From Bdellovibrionales bacterium (GTDB taxonomy: Bacteria > Bdellovibrionota > Bdellovibrionia > Bdellovibrionales > UBA1609): a DNA stretch of 57,736 nucleotides. Positions 36,262-46,627 of the stretch are shown one piece after another. The stretch is from assembly GCA_020630675.1 (NCBI GenBank), contig JAHDIR010000016.1:1-57736 (forward strand). Reading direction: 5' to 3'. The notes under the pieces are model-generated. The model did no database searches. It saw nothing but the letters and a program-made list of their open reading frames with translations, and was not told where the DNA came from. The position numbers and the translations under genes are program-made. Each line of letters begins with the position of its first letter. Positions within the stretch are counted from its first letter, which is position 1.

Positions 36262-36725
36262 CAGCCTGCCTCCTCTGGAAATTTTAATTCTATCTTGCTT
36301 TCTAGGGCATCCCCTCTGCAAAGACTCTGCGTATCATGGGCGGAACATAACTAGTATCGTCACAGCTTGTCAAGGGCTGTTGGCGACTTTCACGACAAAT
36401 TAAAATCCCGTCAGTACGTTATGACACCCTCTATTAAGCATTGAGTGACTAAACGCATCACTAGGTTAGTTTTTTTTTCTAACCCTGTCGAAGTAAAAAA
36501 GTGGGGTTATAAAAAAGTTAAATATAAACAATATCTTATGTATTTTTTTCTTATGAAAGTATTTCTGGGTGAGGGGGCTGTGGAAGGTATAATTTTCAAA
36601 TTCAAGCCTTCTGAAATAAATCCCTTTGATCTCGACCATGGTGCAGTTTTGCGGGCAGTTCCGGCTTAGCAATCAAGATCTCTTTGGCTCTCTCCGATGA
36701 ATAGTCACTAGCCAGAGAGGAGTTT
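36262..36725. other. Intergenic region between divergent phaR and TPR-lipoprotein genes
   Basis: About 460 bases. Two opposing frames of about 70 codons (36445-36669 plus, 36466-36672 minus) have no Shine-Dalgarno, no recognisable product and odd composition; I do not call them genes. GGTTAG/CTAACC (36464-36469 with 36479-36484) around a T-run is the only hairpin seen. The promoters of both flanking genes must be here. Confidence 0.35.
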
Positions 36726-38528
36726 ATGAAAATATACGGAGTTGTTGTTATATCACTTTTTACACTCTCTTGTGCTCACACAGGAGACATCTTTAGAAAC
36801 TCAGTTTTGTCGAATCAAAACCAAGCCCCTGAAAAAGTTTTTTCTGCCAAAGAAGTGAGCAACAACACGATAGATGAAGTTCACCTCAGAACAAAAGCCG
36901 ATTATCACTACTCTCTCGCCGAATCATTAAGCTTAGAGGGAAATTCAAAACGGGCCATAGAAGAGTTTAAAATGACATTAGTTTATGACCCGAAATCATC
37001 GGCTGTGATGACACGTTTAGCTGCTGAATATCTGCGCAGTGGTTTAGTTAATGAAGCCTTGGAGCATGCACAAGATGCTCTGAAGATTACACCTGACCAC
37101 AAAGAGGCTCGAATTTTACTAGGAGGCATTTATACTTCTTTAAAAATGTATGACTCTGCTGAAAATCAATATCGCTATATGCTAAAATTAGACAGTCAAA
37201 ACCAAGAGGCTCATATTTATTTGGGGGCCCTTTTAGCTGAACAGAAAAAGTTTAAAGAATCTAAAAAAGTATTTCGCGAGTTAGCCAGAAACTCTACAGA
37301 TGAGTACACATATTTAGCTCATTATTATTTAGCAAGAGTTTACCAAGAGGAGGGGGGCAAGAAGGGCTTACAAAATGCCATACGCTCTTTGGAGAAATGT
37401 TTGGATTTAAAGCCAAGCTATGGAGAAGCTGTTGTTCAGTTGGCACGTATTTATCAGCAAAAAGATAATCTAGATAAAGTCATAGAAGTGTTTTTGTCTC
37501 ATCAAGATAATTACGGCCCATTAGCTGAGGGAGCTGAGTTTTTAAGTCAGTTTTATTTGCAAAGTAATCAACTAGATAAAGCCTATGAGCAGTTACAGTT
37601 TATGGAAGGGTTTCAGCCACAAGATTTAAATATAAAAACAAAAATGGCACTTATACTCGTTCAAAATAAAGATTTTAATCCTGCTGCTGATAAATTAGAG
37701 GCTATTTTAGCCATAGACCCAACTTTAGATAAAATTCGTTTTTACTTAGGGGCTGTTTACGAAGAGCTTAAGCTGTCTGAAAAAGCATTGAAGCAATATG
37801 CACAAGTTGCCTCTGCCAGTGATTTTTATACGGATTCTATCATTCATTCGGTGTTAATTAATAAAAAGAAAAAACGATCTCAACAAGCTTTAGATGTGGC
37901 CTCTTTGGGCTTAAAAAAACGAAAAGATGTTCCAGAGCTTTACACGTTAAAGGCAAGCTTGCTTAATGAAATTCAAGCTTATACCGATTCTAAGACAGTT
38001 TTGTCTCAAGCACAGCAGTTGTTTCCTAAAAACAGCGAAATTTTATTTATGTTTGGTTCAGTTTTAGGAAAGCTAGGTTTAAAAGGAGAAGCTATTTCTC
38101 AAATGGAAAACGTTTTAAATTTAAACTCAGAGCATGTACAGGCATTAAATTACCTGGCCTATATGTACGCTGATGCCGGTGAAGAACTGGACCGAGCCAT
38201 GAAATTTGCAAAAAAAGCAATTTCTTTAAAACCAGAAGATGCTTATATACTAGATACCATAGGTTGGATTTATTTTAAGAAAGGCGATTTGAAAATGGCC
38301 ATTCAGTTTTTAGAAAAAGCTCACCGTGTTAAGCCAAATGAAAGTATTGTTGCTGAACACCTCGGAGACGCTTATTATAAGTACCAGTTAGCTGAAAAAG
38401 CACGTAAGATGTATAAACTAGCGCTGGAGCTCACAAATGAAGATGCTAAATTGGATCGAATTCAAACCAAACTGTCCTCGGTTAAAAAGCAATTGGTTAA
38501 CCCGGGCCGGGTTCCTGCTTCTAACTAA
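36726..38528 (+). CDS. Large TPR-repeat lipoprotein
   Basis: 600 residues. MKIYGVVVISLFTLSC is a short lipoprotein signal with Cys16. From about residue 55 to 590 there are a dozen or more tetratricopeptide-like helix pairs, for example YHYSLAESLSLEGNSKRAIE, ARILLGGIYTSLKMYDSAEN and YILDTIGWIYFKKGDLKMAI. TPR proteins act as scaffolds. Probably outer-membrane anchored facing the periplasm. AGAGAGGAG lies before the ATG. Its last 92 bases overlap the next gene in another frame. Confidence 0.85.
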   Translation: MKIYGVVVISLFTLSCAHTGDIFRNSVLSNQNQAPEKVFSAKEVSNNTIDEVHLRTKADYHYSLAESLSLEGNSKRAIEEFKMTLVYDPKSSAVMTRLAAEYLRSGLVNEALEHAQDALKITPDHKEARILLGGIYTSLKMYDSAENQYRYMLKLDSQNQEAHIYLGALLAEQKKFKESKKVFRELARNSTDEYTYLAHYYLARVYQEEGGKKGLQNAIRSLEKCLDLKPSYGEAVVQLARIYQQKDNLDKVIEVFLSHQDNYGPLAEGAEFLSQFYLQSNQLDKAYEQLQFMEGFQPQDLNIKTKMALILVQNKDFNPAADKLEAILAIDPTLDKIRFYLGAVYEELKLSEKALKQYAQVASASDFYTDSIIHSVLINKKKKRSQQALDVASLGLKKRKDVPELYTLKASLLNEIQAYTDSKTVLSQAQQLFPKNSEILFMFGSVLGKLGLKGEAISQMENVLNLNSEHVQALNYLAYMYADAGEELDRAMKFAKKAISLKPEDAYILDTIGWIYFKKGDLKMAIQFLEKAHRVKPNESIVAEHLGDAYYKYQLAEKARKMYKLALELTNEDAKLDRIQTKLSSVKKQLVNPGRVPASN

Positions 38529-39093
38529 CCTTATACTTTCTTGTCAAACCACTCCAGTGGTGGGCCCTCAGCAAAATATGCAGTCAGGAACTTGGCAAGG
38601 CATAGTTTTTATTAAAGACGTGGCCAAGGACAAAAACTATACATTAAAGTTTAAAACTATTTCAGAAAAACCCTCAAAGCTTCGTTTAGATGTGACCTCT
38701 TCCCTGATAGGTCATATCGCAAGCTTTAGTGTAATGGATCAAACTTTACAATATATTATTCCCAGTGAAAAAAGTTACTTTAGTGGTCCTGTAGCCTCGC
38801 AACAAATGAAAAAAATGCTACCTTTTGAGTTTAGCCCTAAAATTTTGATGAATGCTTTTTGGAATCAGTCATTAACTGACGGTGACTGGCTGTGTTCAAA
38901 AGACAAAACTAAACAACGAAAGTGTATGTCAAAAAAAATGGGGCTGAAAATGTCTTGGGCAAAGGTTGAAGGTGTTCCTTATGTTTCTTTACTTCATAAA
39001 AGAGGGCTTGTTCGTTTTAAAATAAAATCTTTTAAAGCTGGTTTAAGTGCTCAAGAAAAAAATAGATTTAAAATCAAAAACCCTGGCTGGTAA
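38437..39093 (+). CDS. LolB-like outer-membrane lipoprotein (92-bp overlap with upstream gene)
   Basis: 218 residues. GGAG lies seven bases before the ATG at 38437, inside the upstream TPR gene. The N-terminal MKMLNWIEFKPNC region is followed by AGFLLLTNLILSC, a lipoprotein signal with Cys36, so the n-region is unusually long. A start inside the upstream gene is forced, because no ATG, GTG or TTG lies between the overlap and the signal. The mature part (WQGIVFIKDVAKDKNYTLKF, SKLRLDVTSSLIGHIASFSV) has the beta-rich pattern of LolB/LolA-type lipid-binding folds. Function in lipoprotein or lipid transfer is inferred. Confidence 0.6.
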   Translation: MKMLNWIEFKPNCPRLKSNWLTRAGFLLLTNLILSCQTTPVVGPQQNMQSGTWQGIVFIKDVAKDKNYTLKFKTISEKPSKLRLDVTSSLIGHIASFSVMDQTLQYIIPSEKSYFSGPVASQQMKKMLPFEFSPKILMNAFWNQSLTDGDWLCSKDKTKQRKCMSKKMGLKMSWAKVEGVPYVSLLHKRGLVRFKIKSFKAGLSAQEKNRFKIKNPGW

Positions 39094-39558
39094 ATAAAAT
39101 AAATTTACTTTTTTTGTCGGCTTTAATTGCTCTTTTGTTGTTTTCATTAATTAAGGCTAAGTTATCTATTTTTATGAATTAAAGTATTGGCTGTATGACT
39201 AAGGTCTGGCTCATTTTTAGAAAACTTCTAAATTAAAAAAGTCACAAAAAGCCTCTTAATAATCTCATAATATTACATTTTGATTTGTAAATAGACCTTA
39301 AGAAGCTTCAAACTCTATTTATTTATATATGAGGTGAAAATGTTTGAAGTTAATTCGGTTAAATAAAAATAAAAATTAATATTTATAATCAGAATAAAAA
39401 AAATCATTACCTATTCGTATTTGTAAAGTTGGACTTTATTTCTGAAAAACCGCATAATATCAATAGAGAGAAATGGATGGTCTCTCAAGCTAAATAAAAG
39501 TATTCATTCTTACTTTTTGTGTTTCTGAATCAAAATAATTAATCAAGGAGGATTTTCT
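39094..39558. other. AT-rich intergenic region before the prkA operon
   Basis: About 465 bases with no gene. The first 25 after the stop (TTTACTTTTTTTGTC) include a T-run but only a weak AT stem. I searched for a sigma-54 type GG-N10-GC element and found none convincing. A long leader before prkA is likely. Confidence 0.35.
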
Positions 39559-41646
39559 ATGTCTAATGAAAACAGCGGTTCAAATTACACCGAAATGTTC
39601 AAAACGTGGAACAATGTTCGGGAGTATCAAGATTTAAATTGGACGGGCAACTTCACGGACTATCTAAATCTAGTAAAGAAAAATCCGAAAGTAACAAGAA
39701 ATGCATTCCAAAGAATGTATGACATGATTATGGAAAAAGGAACTAAAGACTACGTTGATGTAAAAAAACAGATGGTTCATTATAATTTTTTTGATGATGA
39801 AGCTCATGGTGGTAAAGACGCTGTGTTTGGTATGGACATATCTTTAATGAAACTTGTAAATGTTTTGAGAGCTGCGGCTTTAGGTTACGGTACAGAAAAG
39901 CGTGTGATACTTTTGCACGGTCCTGTCGGTAGTGCAAAGTCGACAGTTTGCCGAATGTTAAAAAAGGGATTAGAGGCATACTCAAAAACAGACAACGGTA
40001 TAATGTATACCTTTGAGTGGATTGATGAAAAAGGTGAGCACGAAGAAATTTTTGGAAAAGGTGTACGTGTCTTTCCTTCCCCAATGCACGAAGAGCCGTT
40101 GTTATTAATTCCAGAAGATATGCGTAGTAAGCTTTGCGAGGAAATGAATCGTGGCTCTAAAGAAGATTTTAGAATAAATATTAAAGGGGAGCTATGCCCT
40201 CCAAGTCGTTTTATATTTTCTAAACTACTAGAAAAGTTTCACGGTGATGTTACAAAAGTGTTCGAGTTAGTGCGAGTGAAAAGACTTGTGTTGAGCGAGG
40301 CCGATCGAATCGGCATAGGGACCTTTCAGCCTAAAGATGAAAAAAACCAAGATAGTACTGAGCTAACAGGTGACATTAACTATCGAAAAATTGCTGAGTA
40401 TGGTTCTGATTCAGACCCTAGAGCTTTTAATTTTGATGGTGAATTTAATGTAGCTAACAGAGGTTTAGTTGAGTTTGTTGAGGTACTTAAGCTTGATGTC
40501 GCCTTCTTGTATGACTTACTTGGGGCTTCACAGGAGCATATGGTTAAACCTAAAAAGTTTGCTCAAACTTATATTGATGAAGTTATTATTGGACATACCA
40601 ATGAGCCAGAGTACAGGAAGTTACAAGACAATGAGTTTATGGAGGCCTTAAGAGATAGAACGGTTAAAATTGATATTCCGTACATCACTAAGCTGGAAAA
40701 AGAAATTCAAATTTATGAAAAAGACTTTAACTCAAGACGACTTAGAGGCGTGAGTATTGCACCTCATACTATCGAGATGGCTGCAATGTGGGCTATACTA
40801 ACACGTTTAGAAAAGCCTAAAAAAGCGAACCTCACTCGCATTCAAAAACTAAAACTATATGACGGGCGGACTTTGCCAGGTTACACCGAAGATAATATTA
40901 AAGAACTAAGAAAAGAGTCCAAGCGTGAAGGGTTAGACGGAATGTCGCCAAGGTACATTCAAGATAAAATTTCAAATGCTATTGTCATGGCTCAACAAAG
41001 TAACAGAGGTTCTGTGAATCCATTTATGGTGTTAAATGAGCTTGAATCGGGCTTAAAGCATCATTCTCTTTTATCGAATGAAGATCAAAAAGGTGATTAC
41101 CGAGAGCTTCTTGGGACGGTAAGACAAGAGTATGAAGAAATTATTAAAGCAGAGGTACAAAGAGCAATTAGCGCTGACGAAGGGGCTATGACCAGGCTTT
41201 GCGGCAACTATATTGATAATTTAAGGGCTTATACGCAAAAAGAAAAAGTAAAAAATCAGTTTACTGGCAAGGATGAAGAGCCAGATGAGCGTTTAATGAG
41301 AAGTATAGAAGAAAAAATTGAAATTCCAGAGTCAAGAAAAGATGATTTTCGTCGCGAAATTATGAACTACATTGGAGCCTTATCCTTAGATGGTAAAAAG
41401 TTTGATTACAAAACAAATGAGCGTTTACATAAAGCTTTAGAGAGAAAATTATTTGAAGACCAAAAAGATAGTATCAAATTAACTTCTTTAGTTTCCTCAG
41501 TTGCCGATAAAGATACTCAAGAAAAAATTGATATTGTTAAAACTCGGTTAATTAAAGATTTCGGTTATGATGAAGTTTCTGCCACAGACGTTCTACATTA
41601 CGTAGCTAGTGTTTTTGCTAGAGGTGATGTGAAAGAGAAAAAATAA
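39559..41646 (+). CDS. prkA: PrkA-type serine protein kinase (YeaG family)
   Basis: 695 residues. The Walker A motif is GPVGSAKST (121-129) in an AAA+ fold, with [20 protein letters not shown] and [21 protein letters not shown] in the conserved PrkA core; the C-terminal third is the kinase-like domain. PrkA/YeaG act in stationary phase, nitrogen stress or sporulation; some members have been reported as Ser kinases or AAA proteases. AAGGAGG lies before the ATG. yeaH starts two bases after the stop and spoVR directly after that: the classic three-gene operon. Confidence 0.95.
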   Translation: MSNENSGSNYTEMFKTWNNVREYQDLNWTGNFTDYLNLVKKNPKVTRNAFQRMYDMIMEKGTKDYVDVKKQMVHYNFFDDEAHGGKDAVFGMDISLMKLVNVLRAAALGYGTEKRVILLHGPVGSAKSTVCRMLKKGLEAYSKTDNGIMYTFEWIDEKGEHEEIFGKGVRVFPSPMHEEPLLLIPEDMRSKLCEEMNRGSKEDFRINIKGELCPPSRFIFSKLLEKFHGDVTKVFELVRVKRLVLSEADRIGIGTFQPKDEKNQDSTELTGDINYRKIAEYGSDSDPRAFNFDGEFNVANRGLVEFVEVLKLDVAFLYDLLGASQEHMVKPKKFAQTYIDEVIIGHTNEPEYRKLQDNEFMEALRDRTVKIDIPYITKLEKEIQIYEKDFNSRRLRGVSIAPHTIEMAAMWAILTRLEKPKKANLTRIQKLKLYDGRTLPGYTEDNIKELRKESKREGLDGMSPRYIQDKISNAIVMAQQSNRGSVNPFMVLNELESGLKHHSLLSNEDQKGDYRELLGTVRQEYEEIIKAEVQRAISADEGAMTRLCGNYIDNLRAYTQKEKVKNQFTGKDEEPDERLMRSIEEKIEIPESRKDDFRREIMNYIGALSLDGKKFDYKTNERLHKALERKLFEDQKDSIKLTSLVSSVADKDTQEKIDIVKTRLIKDFGYDEVSATDVLHYVASVFARGDVKEKK

Positions 41647-41647
41647 T

Positions 41648-42745
41648 ATGTCTATTTTAAAGGACCAAAATCGATTTAAAGATATTATCCGTGGTAAAAT
41701 CAAGGATAACTTCAAGAAGTATGTTACTCACGGTGAAATGATTGGTAAACGGGAAAAAGAATATGTGAAAATTCCTGTGCCGTCTGTGGATATCCCTCGC
41801 TTTAAGTATGGTAAAAAACAACAAGGTGGAGTTGGTCAGGGGCAAGGACAACCTGGTGACAGTGTTGATGGCCCGGGTGAGCCTGGAAAAGGAGAGGCCG
41901 GTGACAAGCCAGGAGAGCATAACTTAGAAGTCGAAGTCACAATGGAAGAGTTGGCAGATATTTTAGGTGAGGCGCTAGAGCTACCTCGTATTGAGCCCAA
42001 GGGAAACAACAATATTGATGTTCAAAAAAATAAATACACCAGTCGTAACTTTGTGGGGCCCGATAGCTTACGCATGTTTAAGAGCTCTTATAAAGAGGCA
42101 TTAAAGCGGAGTATTGCTTGTGGTGATTATGACCCTGACAACCCAGTTATAGTTCCCATTCGCAGAGACATGAGGTTTCTTTCATCTAAACCTGTTAAAA
42201 AGCCACAGACAAAAGCTGTTGTTATTTATATGATGGATGTGTCTGGTTCGATGGGAGAAGAGCAAAAAGAAATTGTTCGCCTTGAGAGTTTTTGGATAAA
42301 TACATGGTTAACAAAAAACTATAAAGGCCTTGAAACAAGGTTTATTATCCACGATGCAGCGGCCAGAGAAGTAGATGAAAAAACTTTTTTTTCAACCAGT
42401 GAATCAGGTGGAACCTTAATAAGTTCAGCTTATAAATATTGTAAAAAAATAATTGATCAAGATTACCCTTTGAATGAATGGAACATATACCCATTTCATT
42501 TTAGTGATGGGGATAATTGGAGCGGTGACGACACTAGGTTTTGCATTAATTTATTGAAAGAATTTTTCTTACCGAATGTAAATATGTTTGGGTATGGGCA
42601 AGTTGAAAGTAAATATGGAAGTGGTCAATTTTACCGTGACCTAGAAAAACAGCTACCCAATGATGAAAGAATTGTTCTAAGCCGAATTGAATCAAAAGAT
42701 AAAATTATTGATTCGATCAAAGATTTTTTAGGAAAAGGAAAGTAG
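41648..42745 (+). CDS. yeaH: YeaH/YhbH family protein (DUF444)
   Basis: 365 residues. A conserved N-terminal segment ([20 protein letters not shown]), a Gly/Pro/Gln-rich linker about 58-92, and a von Willebrand A-like domain with the MIDAS motif MDVSGSMGE (Asp197, Ser199, Ser201). In other bacteria it forms a set with PrkA and SpoVR, possibly as substrate or partner. It begins two bases after prkA and its TAG is directly followed by the spoVR ATG, so translation is tightly coupled. Confidence 0.95.
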   Translation: MSILKDQNRFKDIIRGKIKDNFKKYVTHGEMIGKREKEYVKIPVPSVDIPRFKYGKKQQGGVGQGQGQPGDSVDGPGEPGKGEAGDKPGEHNLEVEVTMEELADILGEALELPRIEPKGNNNIDVQKNKYTSRNFVGPDSLRMFKSSYKEALKRSIACGDYDPDNPVIVPIRRDMRFLSSKPVKKPQTKAVVIYMMDVSGSMGEEQKEIVRLESFWINTWLTKNYKGLETRFIIHDAAAREVDEKTFFSTSESGGTLISSAYKYCKKIIDQDYPLNEWNIYPFHFSDGDNWSGDDTRFCINLLKEFFLPNVNMFGYGQVESKYGSGQFYRDLEKQLPNDERIVLSRIESKDKIIDSIKDFLGKGK

Positions 42746-44260
42746 ATGGGAAATTTAACACCAGAATTAGAAGCGGAAAGAAAAAAAATTTGTAAAATAG
42801 CTGCTGAGGCTGGTTTAGATTTTTTTGACACTATTTTTGAACTGGTGAGTTACAAAGAGCTTAATGCTGTTGCCGCTAGGGGAGGGTTTCCTGTGCGTTA
42901 CCCTCACTGGAAGTTCGGAATGGAGTACGAAAAACTATCTAAAGGTTATGAATTTGGATTATCAAAAATATATGAGCTCGTTATTAACACCGACCCTTGT
43001 TACGCTTATTTAATGGAAGGCAATGAGTTCATTGATCAAAAGCTAGTCATGGCCCATGTTTTTGGTCATTGTGATTTTTTTAAAAACAATATGTGGTTTT
43101 CCAAAACCAACAGAAAAATGGTTGATGCAATGGCTAATCATGCTACTCGTGTGCGTCGATATGTAGATCGCTACGGAGTAGACACGGTTGAAGACTTTAT
43201 TGATAAGTGTTTAAGTTTAGAAAATTTAATCGACCGTTATGCTCCATATACAAGTAGTGCTCAGGTTGTAGAAAAAGTAAACGCTGTAAATGGTTTGAAT
43301 TTACCAGTAGAAGACAGTAAAAAATTTACTGTAAATAAAGAGTATATGGAGTCTTTCATAAACCCTGTTGGTAGCTCTTCTCAAAGAGAAAGCCAGCCAC
43401 GCATTGAAACGGCCCCAAGTTTTCCGGCCAAGCCTGAAAAAGATATTTTATTATTTCTTATGCACAACGCTCCTCTAGAAGAGTGGCAGCAAGATGTTTT
43501 ATCTATTATTAGAGAAGAATCCTATTATTTTGTACCTCAAGGTATGACAAAAATAATGAATGAAGGATGGGCGTCTTATTGGCATTCAAAACTAATGACT
43601 GAAAAAATAATGGATGACAGTGAGATTATCGACTTTGCAGATAGGCACAGTGGAACTATGGCGATGGCTCCTGGTGGGTTTAATCCATATAAAATAGGTA
43701 TTGAGTTAATGAGAAATATTGAGGAAAGGTGGAATAAGGGTCAACATGGTCTTGAGTGGGCAGAATGCAAAGACCTTGATGCTAAAAAAAATTGGAACAC
43801 CAAAGCGGGGAAAGGCCGTGAAAAAATATTTCAAGTCAGACGAGATTATAATGATGTTACATTTATTGATGAATTTTTGACTGAAGAGTTTTGTGTTGAA
43901 AATAAACTGTTTGTTTATCAGTTTAATAAACAAAAAAATAAATTTGAAATCAACACGAGAGACTTTCCTTTAATTAAAAAGCAGCTTTTATTTCAATTAA
44001 CAAATTTTGGCCAACCTATTATTAATGTTGTTGATGCTAACTTTGAGAATAGAGGTGAGCTTTTGCTTGCTCATTTATTTGAAGGCGTTGAGTTACAACC
44101 AGATTATATGTATGAAACTTTAAAAAACCTTCAGTATATATGGAAGCGCCCGGTTAACATTGCTACAGTTATGGATAATGAGGGAAGATTTTTTAGGTTT
44201 GATGGAAAAGAGGTGAGTAGTATTGCCTTCAACGATTTACCAAAAAACGAAAGTGCTTAA
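42746..44260 (+). CDS. spoVR: SpoVR family protein (YcgB)
   Basis: 504 residues, normal length. YPHWKFGMEYEKLSKGYEFG, ELVINTDPCYAYLMEGN and VMAHVFGHCDFFKNN are typical SpoVR segments, with NEGWASYWHSKLM and APGGFNPYKIGIELMRNIEE later. SpoVR takes part in spore cortex formation in Bacillus; its biochemical activity is unknown. The ATG starts immediately after the yeaH stop. A two-component pair follows 107 bases on. Confidence 0.95.
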   Translation: MGNLTPELEAERKKICKIAAEAGLDFFDTIFELVSYKELNAVAARGGFPVRYPHWKFGMEYEKLSKGYEFGLSKIYELVINTDPCYAYLMEGNEFIDQKLVMAHVFGHCDFFKNNMWFSKTNRKMVDAMANHATRVRRYVDRYGVDTVEDFIDKCLSLENLIDRYAPYTSSAQVVEKVNAVNGLNLPVEDSKKFTVNKEYMESFINPVGSSSQRESQPRIETAPSFPAKPEKDILLFLMHNAPLEEWQQDVLSIIREESYYFVPQGMTKIMNEGWASYWHSKLMTEKIMDDSEIIDFADRHSGTMAMAPGGFNPYKIGIELMRNIEERWNKGQHGLEWAECKDLDAKKNWNTKAGKGREKIFQVRRDYNDVTFIDEFLTEEFCVENKLFVYQFNKQKNKFEINTRDFPLIKKQLLFQLTNFGQPIINVVDANFENRGELLLAHLFEGVELQPDYMYETLKNLQYIWKRPVNIATVMDNEGRFFRFDGKEVSSIAFNDLPKNESA

Positions 44261-44373
44261 CATTAATTAAAATAAATATAAATATTTTTAGTTTTCTTAC
44301 AAATTTCTAATTTTATATCAAGGACCGTCCGATACCCTATAAAAGTAAGTGATACTTTTAGGAGGTAATGAAT

Positions 44374-45528
44374 TTGTCTGATCAAAATGTTAATATAAAA
44401 CCTTTGAGTGTTTTGATTGCTGATGATAGTCATTTAGATCGTAAACAAATATTAAGGTGTATAAAAAAGTCAGAAAAATTATCACAGTTTGATTGTGACC
44501 AAGTTAAATCAGCAGCAGAAACAATTAGCAAGCTCTATGAAAAAGAATACGACTGTTTGTTACTTGATTATAATTTGCCAGACGGTAGTGCCATTGATGT
44601 TATTACTAAAATACGCACAGAAACCAAATTTTTACCCATTGTTGTTATTACAGGTTTTAATAATCAAAAAGTAACCATTGAAGTAATGAAAGCTGGAGCT
44701 TCTGATTATTTATCAAAAGAAAATGTAAACTCATATAGCCTTGAACGCATCGTTACCAATGCCATCGAAAAGTCTCAGTTAAAATTAAATGCTTATAAAA
44801 ACAAACAAAAAGCATTACAAAACTCAAAATTAGCCTCGTTGGGTATAATGGCCGGAGGAATTGCTCATGAAATAAATAACCCCTTAGCTATACTTGCTGG
44901 GCAAGCTGAGGTTTATAAAATTCTTAAAAGCAGGGATCTCATAACTGAAGAAAAGGTAGATGGCTTATTTGATCAAATTGAGAAAACAGTGAAGCGTATG
45001 GCTCACATTGTTGATGGTCTTAAATCTTTTTGTTCTGACTTAAGAAATGAAGAGGTTTCTTTAGTTTCTACCAACGAAATTATTGAAAAAGTATACACGT
45101 TTACAGCGGCAAAGTTAGAGTCTCAAAAAATACCATTTGAAATTATTAATTCTTGTGATTCAAGAGTTTCTTGTAATAGTACACAGGTTGCACAGGTGAT
45201 ATTAAATTTAATTAATAATTCTATAGATGCTATTTCTGAACAAGAAAAACCTTGGATTCGTTTAGAGGTTTCTCAATTCAAAAATAAGGTTATTATTTCA
45301 GTGATTGATTCCGGTCCTAAAATTCCGAAGCAGGTTCAGGATAATTTATTTACCCCCTTTTTCTCAACAAAGGGGGTGGATAAAGGTACGGGGCTAGGTT
45401 TAAGTATTTCAAAAGGTGTTTTGGGAACTTTTGGTGGTAGCCTTGAGTTTGATGCTCAATTTAAGAACACTCGCTTTACAGTTTCATTACTTGCTGAGGA
45501 GGTTGTAAAGCAAGGGCGGGCAGCGTGA
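44374..45528 (+). CDS. Receiver-histidine kinase hybrid (soluble)
   Basis: 384 residues from TTG at 44374, eight bases after GGAGG; the ATG two codons earlier lies only two bases from it. The N-terminal receiver (VLIADDSHLD, LLLDYNLPDG with Asp65, DYLSKE) is followed by HisKA ASLGIMAGGIAHEINNPL (His165) and a HATPase with LINNSIDAIS, DSGP and GTGLGLSIS. No membrane segment: a cytoplasmic kinase controlled by its own receiver. It overlaps the following receiver gene (GTGA). Position behind spoVR suggests a joint role. Confidence 0.88.
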   Translation: MSDQNVNIKPLSVLIADDSHLDRKQILRCIKKSEKLSQFDCDQVKSAAETISKLYEKEYDCLLLDYNLPDGSAIDVITKIRTETKFLPIVVITGFNNQKVTIEVMKAGASDYLSKENVNSYSLERIVTNAIEKSQLKLNAYKNKQKALQNSKLASLGIMAGGIAHEINNPLAILAGQAEVYKILKSRDLITEEKVDGLFDQIEKTVKRMAHIVDGLKSFCSDLRNEEVSLVSTNEIIEKVYTFTAAKLESQKIPFEIINSCDSRVSCNSTQVAQVILNLINNSIDAISEQEKPWIRLEVSQFKNKVIISVIDSGPKIPKQVQDNLFTPFFSTKGVDKGTGLGLSISKGVLGTFGGSLEFDAQFKNTRFTVSLLAEEVVKQGRAA

Positions 45529-45923
45529 GTCAGGTATCAGGCAAAAAAGTTTTAATAGTTGATGATGAAGAAAAGCTTCGCAGTATGATTGCAATGGTGA
45601 TTGAATATAATGGCGCCATTGTCAGTCAGGCAAGCAATGGAGTTAATGCTTTTGAAATGTTAAAAAAACAGAGCTTTGACATCGTTGTCACTGATATTAG
45701 AATGCCAAATGGAGACGGAATTTCATTGATCGACTCCATTCAAAATCACTTTAAAAGCTCTAAAAAGCCACATATAGTTGTTATGACGGCTTTTTCTTTC
45801 ATTGAAGATAAGGCCTTACTAAATAAGGGAGCCTCCTTAGTTATGAAAAAGCCTTTTTTATTTGATCAATTAGTGGGTGATATAGATTGTTTATTAAGTT
45901 TTGGTTGTAAAGAGTCTGCCTAG
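45525..45923 (+). CDS. Single-domain response regulator
   Basis: 132 residues, one CheY-like receiver: KVLIVDDEEKLRSM with Asp13 and Asp14, phospho-acceptor Asp57 in VTDIRMPNGDG, and MKKPFLF carrying the conserved Lys. No output domain. The GTG start overlaps the kinase stop by four bases, so the two are coupled and this receiver is the probable phosphoryl target. As in other stand-alone receivers it may relay to a partner encoded elsewhere, or bind one directly. Confidence 0.9.
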   Translation: MSQVSGKKVLIVDDEEKLRSMIAMVIEYNGAIVSQASNGVNAFEMLKKQSFDIVVTDIRMPNGDGISLIDSIQNHFKSSKKPHIVVMTAFSFIEDKALLNKGASLVMKKPFLFDQLVGDIDCLLSFGCKESA

Positions 45924-45959
45924 CTATTTATGTTACCATTTTGAATTACTTTACAAAAA

Positions 45960-46493
45960 TTATTGGCAACTTGGGATTTGATAATTAGCACTTTCAATGA
46001 AAATAAAATTTTCACCATCTTCTTGAGCCACTTTCTTCTTAAACAACTCTGGTAACCTTGGATCAGTATCATCTCGTTTGTAAAAAGTTCTAGTTGATGG
46101 GTCGTTTTGACCTATATGTAAAAGTAATGAAATATTTATTTTACGTGGAATAGGTTCGTCTATTTTGCTACCTGGTCTACAAGTACCCACCCATTCACCA
46201 TCTTTTTTAATGAATTCATACTCAGTACATATTTTAAAAGAGTTTGGAATAACATCATCTTCATTACCTTCAGGCATTAAATGCTTCAGTTTTTCACCGT
46301 CATCGCAAACATCAAATATAGTTGCCGTTTTCGTCAACTTGAAAAAATAAAAACTTTCAATAAAAGTATTGTCCGGAAGGTTTAAAATGTCATCTCTGGT
46401 GAGATTTCTAGGTTCATGGTATTGATGACCCAAAGAAATTGATGAGTTTAAAAAAGTTGAAAATAATAATATTAAAAAAAATAATTGCTTCAC
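45960..46493 (-). CDS. Small exported protein of unknown function
   Basis: 177 residues starting with GTG at 46493 after GGAGG (four-base spacer). MKQLFFLILLFSTFLNSSISLG is a signal peptide, then HQYHEPRNLT. The mature part has four Cys (ATIFDVCDDGEKLKH, KICTEYEFI, GTCRPGSK, PSCQ at the end), compatible with disulfides. No family recognised. A 7-bp palindrome lies immediately upstream of its Shine-Dalgarno. Convergent with the receiver gene. Confidence 0.7.
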   Translation of the reverse strand: MKQLFFLILLFSTFLNSSISLGHQYHEPRNLTRDDILNLPDNTFIESFYFFKLTKTATIFDVCDDGEKLKHLMPEGNEDDVIPNSFKICTEYEFIKKDGEWVGTCRPGSKIDEPIPRKINISLLLHIGQNDPSTRTFYKRDDTDPRLPELFKKKVAQEDGENFIFIESANYQIPSCQ

Positions 46494-46506
46494 AAAGCCT
46501 CCAGTC

Positions 46507-46525
46507 GTTCCATGTTAGATGGAAC
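46507..46525. promoter_or_regulatory. Palindrome GTTCCAT-N5-ATGGAAC upstream of the exported protein gene
   Basis: A perfect 7-bp inverted repeat 46507-46513 with 46519-46525, loop GTTAG. It lies 14 bases before the start codon of the minus-strand gene, next to the Shine-Dalgarno, and about 100 bases from the divergent aminotransferase gene. It may be an operator or an RNA hairpin in the leader. Confidence 0.4.
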
Positions 46526-46627
46526 ATAGCTATATAATCATTTTATTAGAAGGTTTGTTTTAGACAATTGTAATAAATTCTTGAATAAGTGATTTTAATT
46601 CATTTCATGTTCCTGTAATATTTTTTT

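Noticed and set aside
36445-36672. Two opposing frames of about 70 codons
   Set aside because: No ribosome site, no family and opposite-strand overlap; likely intergenic DNA.
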